DNA of 64,000 bases from Fasciolopsis buskii (GCA_008360955.1 LUCM01008707.1:179202-243201); one strand, 5' to 3'; positions 1 through 10,793 are shown, counted from the first letter of the stretch. Notes: generated by a model not told the origin, from the letters alone. Translations and numbers: made by a program.

Positions 1-209
1 GCTTTTCATTCTTGTTTCAGTCTGTCTTTGGTTGTGCTTGCTCCTCATCTGGTCTAGGTCGTCATTTACCACCTGACCCGTATGCGCAAAAGTTCATACT
101 TTTGTCATGTCAACCACGCAAATGTTGACTGAGGGTTAGGATTTAGTATTATTCACTCTTGCATTATGGCCATCAATTCTGTGCCTACTTCAAACAAATA
201 TATCCATGC

Positions 210-281
210 AGCTCTCGCCGAAACTCATGCAATAAGCGTCATTTGGGCAATTCTCACTCAAGTAGGCAGCAGCGTAGAGAA
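210..281 (+). CDS. Candidate exon, Ser/Arg-rich, probably 5' part of the large split gene
   Basis: A 72-nt open stretch follows a CAG acceptor ending at 209 and ends at a consensus GTAAGT donor at 282. Entered with two bases supplied by an upstream exon, it reads SRRNSCNKRHLG and then SRQQRRE, phase 0 at the donor. It joins across a 36-nt intron to a helix-like segment at 318-378 that continues the same frame. The composition (basic, Ser-rich, then charged) suits a nuclear protein, as does the gene downstream. No domain is recognised. The start of the exon depends on a weak pyrimidine tract, so the left boundary is uncertain. Assignment to the downstream gene is inference from strand and composition. 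Confidence 0.4.
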
Positions 282-317
282 GTAAGTACTCAAATTTGTA
301 TTCTTTTTATTCAACAG
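282..317 (+). other. 36-nt mini-intron
   Basis: The segment begins GTAAGTACTC, contains a T-rich run and ends TTCAACAG, so donor, pyrimidine tract and acceptor are all near consensus within 36 nt. Its length is a multiple of three and it has no in-frame stop, so the flanking frame also reads through it. Mini-introns of roughly 30-40 nt are known from schistosomes and other flatworms. A second 36-nt intron is proposed at 53058-53093. Confidence 0.6.
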
Positions 318-378
318 GAACTGGCGAACCTTTTAGATAATGCACCGGATGCTTTGGAATTATCTAGTCAGCAAATGG
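318..378 (+). CDS. Candidate exon with a charged amphipathic segment
   Basis: Directly after the mini-intron the frame reads ELANLLDNAPDALELSSQQM. This is helix-like with regularly spaced leucines, and a stop follows at 381-383. A GT at 379-380 (context ATGG|GTTAGG) is a possible donor and would leave phase 1. Phase 1 does not fit the phase-0 exon at 4415, so at least one unseen exon of 3n+2 length would be needed between them, or the donor is wrong. The protein looks real by composition, but I do not recognise the domain. Confidence 0.4.
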
Positions 379-683
379 GTTAGGAATTTTCTGGACATTC
401 CATTTTAGCCACTCTATGTACATCTTAACAATCGTACATCACGAGCTCGGTAGGAAGAACAAATTGAGATCAATTCGCAACACTGCTGCTTGTATTGCCA
501 GGAATCCAGCATCAATAAACACTGGTCACCGATAAGTCTGCTACTATGGTTCAGCGATTTTTTGGTCATTACGATATGACACCCAGCTCTTCCAAGGTGA
601 AATTACTTTTACTTCATACTCCGAGAAGCTTAGTATTTCGAAGTCAATATCCACAGGTTAGGTATCTCCTCTAATCATCACGC
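379..683 (+). other. Intronic sequence, no recognised feature
   Basis: I see no convincing exon, RNA gene or repeat here. A short open stretch near 535-595 ends at a GTGAAA donor-like site, but its acceptor is poor. Confidence 0.4.
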
Positions 684-2366
684 CACAACGAGACTACACC
701 TTGACGTGGTGTGACGGCTTGCGTGCCCCCATGATCCAACGAGCTATACAGGATGACTTATCTCAAGCCAAAGATCCATCATGCCTGGAAGGTCAATGGG
801 TAGAGGCCTGACGAAGTAGTCTCCTGGCCCTCCAAGTTGGGGGTTGATCTGAGTTAGCAGCTCAGTCGGAGAAACGAGTGGAAGACTAATTGATCCAAGT
901 AGATGGGCGCCCACTCAGCTATTCCCCGCTGCATTGCGGTCAGGTTCTTGTCAGAACCAAAGGTTTTAGTTCAGAAACCTAATCGTTCTTCTGCTGCTGG
1001 ACTCCCTAGCAATACCCATCCATTATTCCCCATGAGTTACACGCCTACAAATAATTCCATGCTGCCTCGGTCGTCGAGTAGGATAATCAGGACCGCGCTG
1101 CCCATTGCATCGAGCGCAGGTGGGGTGGGTAGTGATAATTGTGCTACTGCTCAGAGTTCCCTCTCATCTATTCAACCTGTCTCTTATCTCTCCCTAACTG
1201 AATTTTTTTGACCCTGTACCTACTCATAATGTTCCCACTGATCATGCATGCCCGAACCGCAACGGCTCTCGTTGTCAAAGTGGTGTAGTAGGTGGTTTTA
1301 CATCCGTAGCTCACATGTTTCTCAGCGTCGTTCAGTTTCTTGAATATCGGTTCTTCAATGTGCGCACTTTAATTGCAGAGCTGGGCCAAACAGGCGCTGT
1401 TGGCCACTGACAGTGTGAACTCACTGTCGATGGTGATATCTGCCTGGCGTTGAGTGAAAACCGAATTCAGCGATCCTAGTAGAGTTAGTAAGAGTAATTT
1501 AGCTAACTGCGCCTAAAACGTTCTCATTCAAGGATATTTTTCCGTTCGCAATCGTTCAGGAGACGCCCCAAGCAGCGCTACTCTGTGAGTCAACGCGCAG
1601 GTAGGGATAGTCTCTCGAGTGGAAGGCTTAAGCAGCCTTCTCTAGACTGATTTTCAGTCAAGCAACAGTCGCCCTTCCATGTGCCATAAAGGACTGCGCA
1701 GGGCATCAGTCAGGCGTCCCGGAGTAAGCGATAGTAAGTGTTAAGCGAATGTATTTTTATCTCGGGCATGTACGTCCAAAGACTTCAGCCGAGTGACATG
1801 CAAAAAGACGAGTTTTATGACGAACTCGTTACCCTTGTTCGGAAGAGCAAAGGCTGTGACATTGTAGTGGTGGTGGGTGATTTTGATGCACAAGTTGGAG
1901 AACTGAATGCATCGGAGTACTGTTTAGGTGGGCAATGCGCCTCGCCCGCTCAGCGAACAGATAATGAGGAAAGACTTCTCCAATTCTGTGCAGATAATCA
2001 TTTATTACTATCTAGTACGATTTTCCGACGCAGTCCGCGTTGCACAGCGACGTCCTAGTGGTTGGGGTCCGAAAGACTCGTCGACTTTCCTGGCTGGAGA
2101 CAGTTAAGGATATGGCGGTGAACCGTGAACAGTGGCGATGGTTTTGTCATTTTCTATCGAATCAGAATGATTGAAAACACGTGCGTTTGTACAGTTAGAC
2201 TGTTTCGTGTGTTGGCTGCAGCAGCACCTTATCTTTTCCCGCCTATGTGTGTCCACTCCTTGTTCCCTTTGGATATTCACTCTTTATCTATAAACGTGCA
2301 ACTCTGGGGAAGGCTACGGTCAGTGAGGCTTGCCTTGCTGTTTACCGCTGAACGATGATGATGATG
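684..2366 (+). mobile_element. RTE-like non-LTR retrotransposon, internally deleted copy
   Basis: The 5' untranslated region (684 to about 1310) is homologous to the copies at 17429 and 11700, sharing the block from CACAACGAG through the motif ATGGGTAGAGGCCTG. It is followed by the start of the apurinic-type endonuclease at about 1325-1400 (Leu-Asn-Ile start, Phe-Asn-Val-Arg-Thr-Leu core, damaged by many 1-bp indels). The endonuclease middle at 1738-2055 carries the catalytic-region motif VVVVGDFDAQVGEL and the conserved QRTDNEERLLQFCADN. At about 2056 the sequence jumps to the extreme C-terminus (GWGPKDSS, later VNREQW), so the whole reverse transcriptase is missing. The 3' end carries a short ATG repeat tail at 2354-2366, typical of RTE elements, which end in simple repeats. 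It lies in an intron and is not autonomous. Confidence 0.8.
1738..2058 (+). pseudogene. RTE endonuclease domain fragment
   Basis: This 106-codon open stretch encodes the central part of an AP-endonuclease-like domain: MQKDEFYDELVTLV leading to the VVVVGDFDAQVG strand with a conserved Gly-Asp and Asn/Asp pair, then AQRTDNEERLLQF and HLLLSSTIFRR. In complete elements this domain nicks the target DNA to prime reverse transcription. The open reading frame ends shortly after an internal deletion junction near 2056 and is followed out of frame by the last 40 or so codons of the polyprotein. It is a dead fragment. Confidence 0.75.
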
Positions 2367-2369
2367 TTG

Positions 2370-3718
2370 ACGCCACGACATGAAACATATTGTGGATAGA
2401 ATCAAGATTCAGGCCGGGTAGGGATTTTACATGAAGGGTACCCTCCACCCAAATGTAGTTTTCTCCGGAAAATGTCGGGCCGGATGAAAACTACACCACT
2501 GGGATAGCATTTTTGTCAAATTCTGGTTGAGTGAAACACGAATCTTTTTCCAGAGACACTATGAATTTTTATATTGGCCACTTTTTTAGAATGAAGAGAA
2601 TATCTCCGTTGCCCCAACTACCCATCCCCCTACTCGGAGTGCATTCACTCGTGATCCGTCGGTAACGATTTTCTAGTTTTTTCTTTCGCATGAGAGAAAA
2701 CGAGTTAGATGGGAATAGGAAAGCGGGATAACTTCTAAATTGTCCATTGTGTAAGCTCTCCGGGGTCGCCACATGCAATTCATTCATCAATAGAATTAAC
2801 GGGTCCTTAGATTGAAGCACTCAGCATTTTCGACTATAACGGGGGATAATTATATTCCCTGCTTTGTTATACGATTAATTTACGCTACATATATCGTGAA
2901 AATTGGAGCGTTCAAATATTATTCAAGCCTATCTGAACGATGGTGCATGAAATTTCGGTAGTAATTTGCGTCAGGATCAGAGGAGGGAATTTCTGTCGTG
3001 AAATTTTAATGTGAATATAAGCAACTTCGTGGTCACTTTTGAACATGATGGGTTTCCTCCATGGAAGACATGCTCTTCGTATAGTTTATTCGTTTAATAT
3101 GATGCTAATGTTGGTCTTGTTTAGCTTAAAGTGCCGAAAATGCCTAATTGCAAAATTTTAAGTTGATCGAAGTTTTTTACTCAGTTTATTATCCTCTACG
3201 TTATGATGTGAAAAGATTTTACTGTTTTCCGTCCACTGTTTCACCGTCACGGTAACAATGTAGGCGACTAACGTAGCACGTTTAGACGACCTTGACCGAA
3301 GGCCATCCCTGATGTGAGTCGAGATCCTTCTCAAACGAAAATTTTTCTGTTCTTGATCGACCATGAGTGTTGCCCTCTACCAATACACAATACCCCAATT
3401 AACAAATTATCTTTGGCCTATACATGCCTAATCGTGGGTAGAATACTTGGTAAAATAAGTGCTTCGGCTGGACAAACTAGAATCAAACCTAAGATATTTC
3501 CAGAAACATGAAGTTTTCTTGCTCCAGAAGGTTTTCATTTTTCATACGCATAGGCATTCACCTAGCCACCATAATCGCCCATGTTTAATTGTTGGCAAAC
3601 CGATATGAGGGAAAATCGTAAATAAATTCATGGTATTTGCTACTGCTTCTTCACATCTAGCAGGTGCCTTAAGGGTACTAACAGTAAAGATTTTTTAATG
3701 CGTCACAATCAGCGGCAC

Positions 3719-3811
<93 letters not shown>

Positions 3812-4414
3812 CAGGAATCTTGTGTTGTGACATAGTCTATCGTCTTGATTCATATTCATAAGTGCATATAATAACGATAGCAATGTATTTGCTGTGGTGT
3901 ATACATTCTCTTTTCCATAGAACACATTCGTTATTTCTTCCTATTGCACATTGATGATAATTATGCTCGGTGATGCAAACAAACCACCCTGCTTGCATCC
4001 CGGTGGCGTGAAAGTAGACGTGCAATGATGCTCTCTATTCAGATCGACTAGGAATCTGCGATATGAGCTGTTTTTTCGGTCGTTGGGTTCCGTTCTGGTT
4101 GAATAAAGAGCACTTAATAACTCGCTCCCTTATGACTGATTTAATACACAAAATGGTCCCTATTTCCTGAGCGGCATATGTTCATCCAAATTACACAATG
4201 CGTTCACTGAGCCCAAATCACGGATTTGTAATGTCACAATGCACGCACTTTTCATCTCACTCGATTTGCCGAAAGGTATATCGTCTCACGACTGAAAATT
4301 TTTCACGTAAAAACCTGAAGCTCAATAAAACTTCCAAACCCACAATTCCCGTTGATTCGTTAACCCTTAGATTTCACTGTCTCTTGTTCCGTTCTTTTGA
4401 CTAATTTCTTACAG
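2370..4414 (+). other. Intronic sequence upstream of exon 4415
   Basis: Apart from the long AT microsatellite at 3721-3810 I recognise nothing here. Short ORFs on both strands have no domain-like composition. Confidence 0.5.
3721..3810. repeat. (AT)n microsatellite, about 44 units
   Basis: An uninterrupted AT dinucleotide run of about 89 bp. It is self-complementary, so it can extrude as a cruciform and is likely length-variable. It creates a spurious Tyr-Ile repeat ORF on the minus strand. Confidence 0.98.
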
Positions 4415-4945
4415 TCTGATCGTGCAATATCCGAGATTCCTGATCATGAATCTCATACGCATGACGAGGATACTGCTTTCAAGAACGTCTCAACAACCGT
4501 CATGGATAGAACACCAAGTAGCGAGAATTCAACTCGTGAAACATCGTCTCGAGCTTCGTACAATTTATCTTCCTACGCAATGATTTCAGACGCTGCTTAC
4601 TCTCATCCAACGGCTCTCGATATGGACGATGTCACTGCTCCTACAGTTGTCGATGTGGGAGAGGGTACCAGAGTTGAGAGAATCAGTCCGCTGCGTCTTT
4701 CGCGCATGAGCAAAGATGAAGCTTCTCGACCCGTTGTTCACAATAGTGCACGTCATTCTGCTCCAACATCGTCATCCGAACCGGATCACAGGGGCGATTT
4801 TTGCATTACTTCTGATGCTGACTCTCCAAGGAGACCAGCAACATCTTCAAAGACTACTCATTCTTCTCCTTCCGGATCGGTACTGAGCAGCTCCCGAAAT
4901 TGCCATCTTACTCCACTGTCTATTACGTGGAATCCACCTGTTCTG
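4415..4945 (+). CDS. Exon (177 codons) of a large Ser/Pro/Thr-rich protein
   Basis: The acceptor is CTAATTTCTTACAG ending at 4414, and the donor GTACGT starts at 4946. The exon is exactly 531 nt, phase 0 at both ends, and open throughout although the flanking frame is not. The protein begins SDRAISEIPDHES and is rich in Ser, Thr, Asp and His, with SRMSKDEASRP and DADSPRRPATSSK patches that look like phosphorylation and proline-directed sites. It has no signal peptide, membrane segment or cysteine pattern. The next exon by phase is the 40-nt micro-exon at 17201. No family is recognised; a nuclear regulator or scaffold is the most natural reading of the composition. Confidence 0.8.
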
Positions 4946-7493
4946 GTACGTTATTTGCTCACTTGTCAGTTTTGGGGAGAAGTCAATGGTGTGATGTGAT
5001 TTTTTCCTACCAAACATTAGTTTTGGCCGTGATGCTCGAAGATCTGGTCTGCATCGTCAACCGATAGCTAAGTCATAAAAACCAACGGACGGATTGCTTA
5101 ACTGTACAGTGCCTCAAGTAAACCGGCGGCGGTGGATTCGCAGTCTACTCGGTTGCCGTTTGATTTAATGGTAGTGAGTTGGTCCACCCGAAGCTTTAAT
5201 ACCACCTATAACATATGGTCATGTATTGAGGCGTTCCGTTCATCATGATTTTTGTCTCCTTACAGTCTTGACTCATCTTAATATAATGAGACTTACTTAA
5301 AATGAAATACAAAGTTCCGTTAAGTGTCGTCGTTTTTCGTCATCGTCACCGTTTTTGATATGTTTCCGATACTAACCGTTTTTAAGCCGCTAAATTAGCA
5401 GCCCCACTCTTCCATCTAAGATGGCGGTCTGCAGCGCTATACATTTTTACGAGGCGTACGGCAAATGGACCAAATTGACTGTCTCCACTCCTCTTCAAAG
5501 ACTGCGAATAATGGTTAACAACGAAATTAAGAAGAACTCTTGAGATCTATCTGGATAGGGGGACTACCAGGTTGGGGTCGGCCGGATCCCCCCAAGTGAC
5601 GCTTGGAGATAGTATATGGTATGGTTCAGTGCATCACTTAATGTCATCCTTGTATTCGAAATCTTTCCTCTTCTGGATACTTGTTCAGCTTGTTTTGTAT
5701 TCGACTGCGCCATATCGCAAACTTGCTCTCTTTTGAGTAGATGGTACAGTGAGGTAGTAACCAAAATCAGTGTTGTAGTGGAAGGTTTATGGCCGTAAAA
5801 CTCAGCTAAACTGAATCTAGTCAAATGCGATTTAGGTCCTTGGTTTTTGGATCGGTCTGATGTCGTGCCGAATCAGGTCATAGTTGAAAGGATTGCGGTG
5901 TATTCAAAAACGTTGGTCATATATAGTGTGCCCAGGAAAATTGTATTCAGTCTCAATTTCCCCTTTCTCACATTGATAATGGCAACAGCTTTCAACTATC
6001 CGTTATATGCGATGGCAGCGTAAAGCGCCACTGGTCTACGGCTTTAAACTGTCGATCAGCCAGGCCACGGCTTATCAGTGACATCCGAAATGGGTACTCA
6101 AATCCCAAGGGGTGAATCCAAGCTTCCGGAACATTGTACAGTGCCCTCAAGTGTTGTGCTGTTGCTAGATCGGCGATACCTGGTTATGGCATTTTCTCAT
6201 CTTCCACTTTGGCGATACGAAGTGTCTACCATGACACAATTTTTTGCCTCGGATGCCTTATATTCGATACTCGTCTGTGATTTGGTCTTCATCCCTCCTT
6301 CATTTCATGGCGTGTCACTTGCGAGACAAATAATGCGAATAGTGACAAAATTTCGCAATCGTGTCGAATTGTTTTACATTTGTTGTTGGGTCAGTATCTC
6401 GACTCGAAGCATTTATTTAAAGACATTAGTTCGGCAGTAACGATTTAGTGGGTTGTTTTTTGCTGACTTTGCTACGTGTGTCACTGTGAAATGGGAGATT
6501 TAGCCCTTTGGCTAAAACATTTCGGTCAGATGTCCACTATCTCAGGCTTTGTTTATTTTCTAGGTTAAGTTAGTAAGAAAGGCTGATTATGCCCCGTTTG
6601 GTTTCATGCATTTCGTTCCTTCATTTATTCTATTCATTCGGAGTTTTTTTCATCTCAACCCATGAGTGTGTTTGTGCGTCCATTCAGTTTGACTTGAACC
6701 CCTGTTCGCTTCAATATCCCACATTTCCTTACCCCTTCCAGTACTTAAAGAAAACCAGATGTTCCCGATTCACACCCACTATTTATCCTATCCATAGGCT
6801 TTTGCTTCTTTCTTTTTCCACTCTCTCCACAGTTGAAGATTGTAGTTGTTGATTTCATTTTCCATTGTCTTGGCTTCCTGTAAACTCTATGCATGAACGC
6901 AGTGCACATTACGTTGTTTTGTTCTTCCTCATTTGCTCTTCAAATCACGTCGGACAACTGCTTTTCGCGCCCTGTTGGGGTGGATATTCAACTGCACATG
7001 TACAACCAAACGGCAATAATGACAAAGTGTAAATAAAGGAATCGCATAAAAAGTTCACGATGCATGCAAAAAGCAAAACGCCACTTTATTTCGTTAAGGA
7101 TGTTGGTCAGGTTCATAGGAAGCGGGTAAGGTACGGGACAGTTGGGTACCGATAGACAGAAGTACGTGCATGAATCTGTCACGCTTAGAGGAAGAGAAAA
7201 TATAACTACTCAGGACCTTGTGAAATAGGTGATGTAGGTCAGTAAAAATTCCACTTGGGAATTTTTCGCGTTTCTCGGTGATGGTATGCGATTAATTCGG
7301 TTAGCGTTTCTAGCGGCAGTCCACTTGCATAGGATGTTTGTCCGAATGACCTAATTTCGGTGCTGTCTTTATTGATCAATGCGGGTTATATGATAGAAGA
7401 GATATAACTAGTGTGATAACATGCAAGTAAAAACAAATCACGATTCAAACACAATTTCCTCACTTGAGTGAGGATTGAAATAACGTGATCAGA
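4946..7493 (+). other. Intronic sequence (first part of the 12.3-kb intron)
   Basis: I see no transposon protein, RNA gene or phase-compatible exon here. The many 60-120 codon ORFs show no conserved motif. Confidence 0.5.
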
Positions 7494-7898
7494 TCAACAA
7501 GCATCGCGGCCCTCTGTAATTGGGAGATATTTAATAGCCCATTGCTGCACTATGGTGCTGTCCTCTACATTGATATCGGCAAGAGATTTCACATTATTCG
7601 TGTGCTCATTACCACACAGTAGAAAGAATAACATGTGTGCATTCGTAGAGATTGAGGAGTGGGCTTTTGAGCACATACTAAGGTCAAAACGGCCAAACTG
7701 AAGGACAGTAGTGGTGCTGTTGTCAGAATGGGACAAGCCAATTGCAATATCGTCAGCATAATTTATGATAAAGGAATTGTCATTAGCCTGGATGGAGGAA
7801 GTGTATGACGAGGGTAAAGAGTGAAAACTTGCACTTTGTAGGTCATGGGTGGAAACAGAAACGAGTTTTATTTTTGTGCTTCGCAAACTGTTGCCCAT
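7494..7898 (-). pseudogene. CR1/Jockey-like reverse transcriptase fragment with intact YADD
   Basis: A 134-codon minus-strand ORF contains SFIINYADDIAIGLSHSD. The YADD catalytic box is encoded by 7749-7760, and the typical LINE spacing follows to a region reading IVQQWAIKYLPI, which resembles the conserved KYLG motif after palm motif D in CR1/Jockey-type elements. Upstream and downstream parts of the enzyme are not recognisable, so this is a fragment inside the 12.3-kb intron. The exact clade is uncertain. Confidence 0.6.
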
Positions 7899-8301
7899 AT
7901 GAAAAATTGTCTCGTTAAAACTCAGTGACTAAAGCCTGAATCTCGTGATTTGAAAAAATTCCAGTAGTCGCTTGATCAGCTCTGTCGAATTTATCGCCAT
8001 AATCCGGGAAGCGGATTAGGACGCTTTTCGGTTTGTTGTCCGGGGGAAGCCGAATTTGGGTTTAAGAGACAAGGAGATCAAGAGTATAGACAGAATAAGG
8101 GTGAGCGAACAGAGACCTATTGTGTTTTATTGAATCGCTGGCGGAGTCCTGAGGTTATATATCTTTAATAATTTTTTACATATTGGAGATGGAACTTTGG
8201 ACAAATGTAATTAAGACAGGTCTCCAACAATCGGAAGTCGTTGTACATCCCGGGCATTGACTAAACGGTTTTGTCAATATGTGCATAGTAATTTAGATCT
8301 T

Positions 8302-9065
8302 CTAGAGGGAGGTTATCAGAACTGCCCGCTTGCTCCACTTGCTCCGCTTGAGTCTTTTACGCTCTTTGAGAGTAGCCTCCAGATATATTTTGTCAGAGGT
8401 GTATAATGTGTCTCTAGGACCGCCAGAGTCTTCCGTGAAAGCGCGACTAAATACCTTGATGTTTACATCTGGGAAGGGGCTTTTCCACGAGCTACGCTTG
8501 AAGCGTTTCAAGGATTTTCAAAGTTCTCTGCAGTTAACGTTGAATAGCACCTTGCGGCTGCATTAATTTTGCGCACTTCTGACTTTGCCAGCCTAGGGTG
8601 CCGACCACTGACCTTATACAGGGTCCGAAAAGCTTGCGTCACACTCGCGGTGTGGTTGGTCTGTGCCAGGTGTGAAACCGTACTGCAGTGCTTAGTCATG
8701 CAAAGTTGTGCTCACGGATGCGTTGAGGCATCCGCTTGCGTGGCCGATGTACTTTGTCTCACAGGAACATTTAAATGAGTAGGTATAGAACGAGACTACA
8801 GAATCAAGAATTTTGTCTTTCAATCGTGGAAGCACCACGGGGCGGGATCTAAGCAAGGTTCGAAGCTTGGCCGTGTAAAGTATCTTGTTGATGGCTCTAG
8901 TAGGTCTTCTTCGGTGATGTGTGCTGGGGAATCACATCTGAATGGCAAAAGTATGTGTACTGGCTCTCTGTCCACCACCATCCTCCTGGAAATTTCCTTT
9001 TCACTCTCCATTACCTTAGGAACTAATCGACTTGGGAAGGCGTTTTCGAAAAATACTCTTCTCAC
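8302..9065 (-). pseudogene. Penelope-like element remnant (RT end to GIY-YIG region)
   Basis: On the minus strand 9065-8820 reads FFENAFPSRLV, then PVHILLPFRCDS and further to PSFEPCLDPA. This is the pattern at the C-terminal end of Penelope-like reverse transcriptases (N-G-Y-P, then L-P-F-x-G-D, then the T-R-P and L-K-D region). Immediately downstream (about 8780-8600) the translation includes QRIREHNFA and later HLAQTNHTAS, reminiscent of the GIY-YIG nuclease segment that follows in this family (R-I-x-E-H, then T-G-H). Frames are broken repeatedly. A distant LINE is the alternative. The assignment rests on motif order only. Confidence 0.45.
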
Positions 9066-9603
9066 CGCCTGTTGCCTGCCTCAGTAGTATCTTCTGTGCG
9101 TATTCTTGACCTGGTTATGATATAACTCATTAGGTTCCTCTTCGTACTGAGAGGTGCAGAACTGTGAAAGTAGATGCATTATCCATTCCACGTGGCTTTC
9201 CTGTGTACCGATCCCCAAAGTGAATCGTCTTATCGACGACTTGTTAACACGTCTAGGAATATTTCATTGTTCAACTATACCTCTTGTGGATTTCACATTT
9301 GGGTCAGCTGGCTTGAACTTATTCAGCAGTATTAATTCTCGCCGAGGGCTTGAGAACGCGAAATTTCATCCACAACGTTTGCGTAAGTAGGGGTGTGTGC
9401 ATTGATGCTCCCAGCTTTCATAAGTATCGGCAAGCAATGGACTGAGTGGGTACCCTATTACTACTTCTTTTTGGCAATATACGTCATTGTTGAATTTAAA
9501 CTGGATGTTGTAGGTGTAAAAGAATAGTAGTTATTTTAAGACTTCTATCGGGAGACTTGTGGCTAAACCATTGTTCTCCATTCACTTACAAGGGTATACG
9601 ATA
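9066..9603. other. Intronic stretch between Penelope-like remnant and repeat copy A
   Basis: I see no recognisable feature here. I looked for continuation of the minus-strand RTE beyond the 1190-bp repeat and did not find it. Confidence 0.4.
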
Positions 9604-9729
9604 GTTTCCGTGATCGAAACGTTAGTAAAATGTGAAATGATGTCCAAGGAAAACATTCGCCGTCCTTTCATATTTAATTCTTTCACGGGATTGATAAGCT
9701 CAAATGTGTCTTTGAGGTTATCTTGCCTT

Positions 9730-9766
<37 letters not shown>

Positions 9767-10793
9767 AAACAAGTACTCACCAATGGTAGGAATTAAAGCG
9801 CTCGGTTGAATTTTGTTTTCATTTGTTCGTGGTTTTTTGAACCCCAGCACTACAAATTTGTCTTGGTGATGGTGTCGGCGTTCTCGCGCCCAAAAACATA
9901 AGCACTCGATTTTGTGTGACCGGATCTTCGGTCCGGTTTGGTGTTAACTGGTTTGCACCGAAATGAGCCTTTACTTTTATCGTTTTTTGTTTGTTATTCG
10001 AATTCGGTAAAAATGCATCGTTTGTATAGTCTTCGCTCTATGTGATAGTGAGTAAACTGGTTTTCGGTGTGTTCTACCAATATGATCGTGAGACGTTTGG
10101 TTCATGCTCATTTACGAGCTGTCTACTGGTCAATGTCATGTGTGAAACTACCAGAATACTATTGATTCTCTTCGAAGAAAAACCCTTTTTCACGCTGTTT
10201 TAGTTTTCTAGTTGTGAAAAATTGTTTGCATTGATTTTTATTTATCTTTTTCTAGTGCGATGCCAGCAAATTAGACTTCGAGTGATTTGTTTGTGCGATA
10301 ATTTAACCCAAAAAACAATTTCATCTGGATGCTTGTTCCATAATTTCTCCGCTGCAATACCAGATTCACAGCTTGGCCGTTGCGCCACAATTAATCCGGA
10401 GTTTTTGGAGTAATGTAAAACAAATGGGCGATCCGTTCCTTAGTTCCGAGATCGCTCCACTATGTTTAGGTTTCAGTTCATATAACTGAAGCAACTCTTA
10501 GTTACCGTCGACGGATACTACAAAAATTAAGGTGACCCCTCACCCTTTTTGCAAATCGATGCAATCACCGATCCACACCAATATTTGACTGTCTGCTCTC
10601 TTGACCAGATTGATCCCATGAGTTTTGTTTAAGTCCAACGTTGACACCTTGCCACCGCCTTTGAATAAGGGCAGAAACAATCTATCCGGTCCAACAGTCG
10701 TATATCTTTACAGAAAATCTATCTGTCTGATTACTTTCATTTCTGGTAGAGGGTTGGTATCTACCTGCGTTGGTCCATTTGCAGACACAGGTG
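9604..10793. repeat. 1190-bp dispersed repeat, copy A (unclassified mobile element)
   Basis: Every position corresponds to copy B at 28615-29804 with a constant offset of 19011, so there is no net indel, even through the internal TA microsatellite. I found two substitutions, both in the first 35 bp (GAAACG/GAGACG and GAAATG/GAAGTG). The unit contains the TA run (9732-9765) and no long ORF; its small ORFs (10222-10413, 10625 onward) look non-coding. Its right end coincides with the point where a minus-strand RTE is cut off at 10794, suggesting insertion into that element. No terminal inverted repeat, TG/CA ends or target duplication is evident. Confidence 0.9.
9732..9765. repeat. (TA)n microsatellite inside repeat copy A
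   Basis: About 17 TA units, with the same unit number in copy B. Confidence 0.95.

Noticed and set aside
3695..3925. Minus-strand ORF with a Tyr-Ile repeat
   Set aside because: It is produced by the AT microsatellite at 3721-3810.
6078..6440. 120-codon ORF in the 12.3-kb intron
   Set aside because: No recognisable motif, and phase logic already joins exon 4415-4945 to 17201 without it.
9604..9660. Hammerhead-ribozyme-like words in the 1190-bp repeat (GATCGAAACGTT, then TGATGTCCAAGG)
   Set aside because: Penelope-like elements and trematode satellites can carry hammerheads, but the CTGATGA box and a paired stem II are not in the right order, and copy B has GAGAC in place of GAAAC. Similar CGAAACGTT words at 25447 and 60789 also lack the other conserved box.
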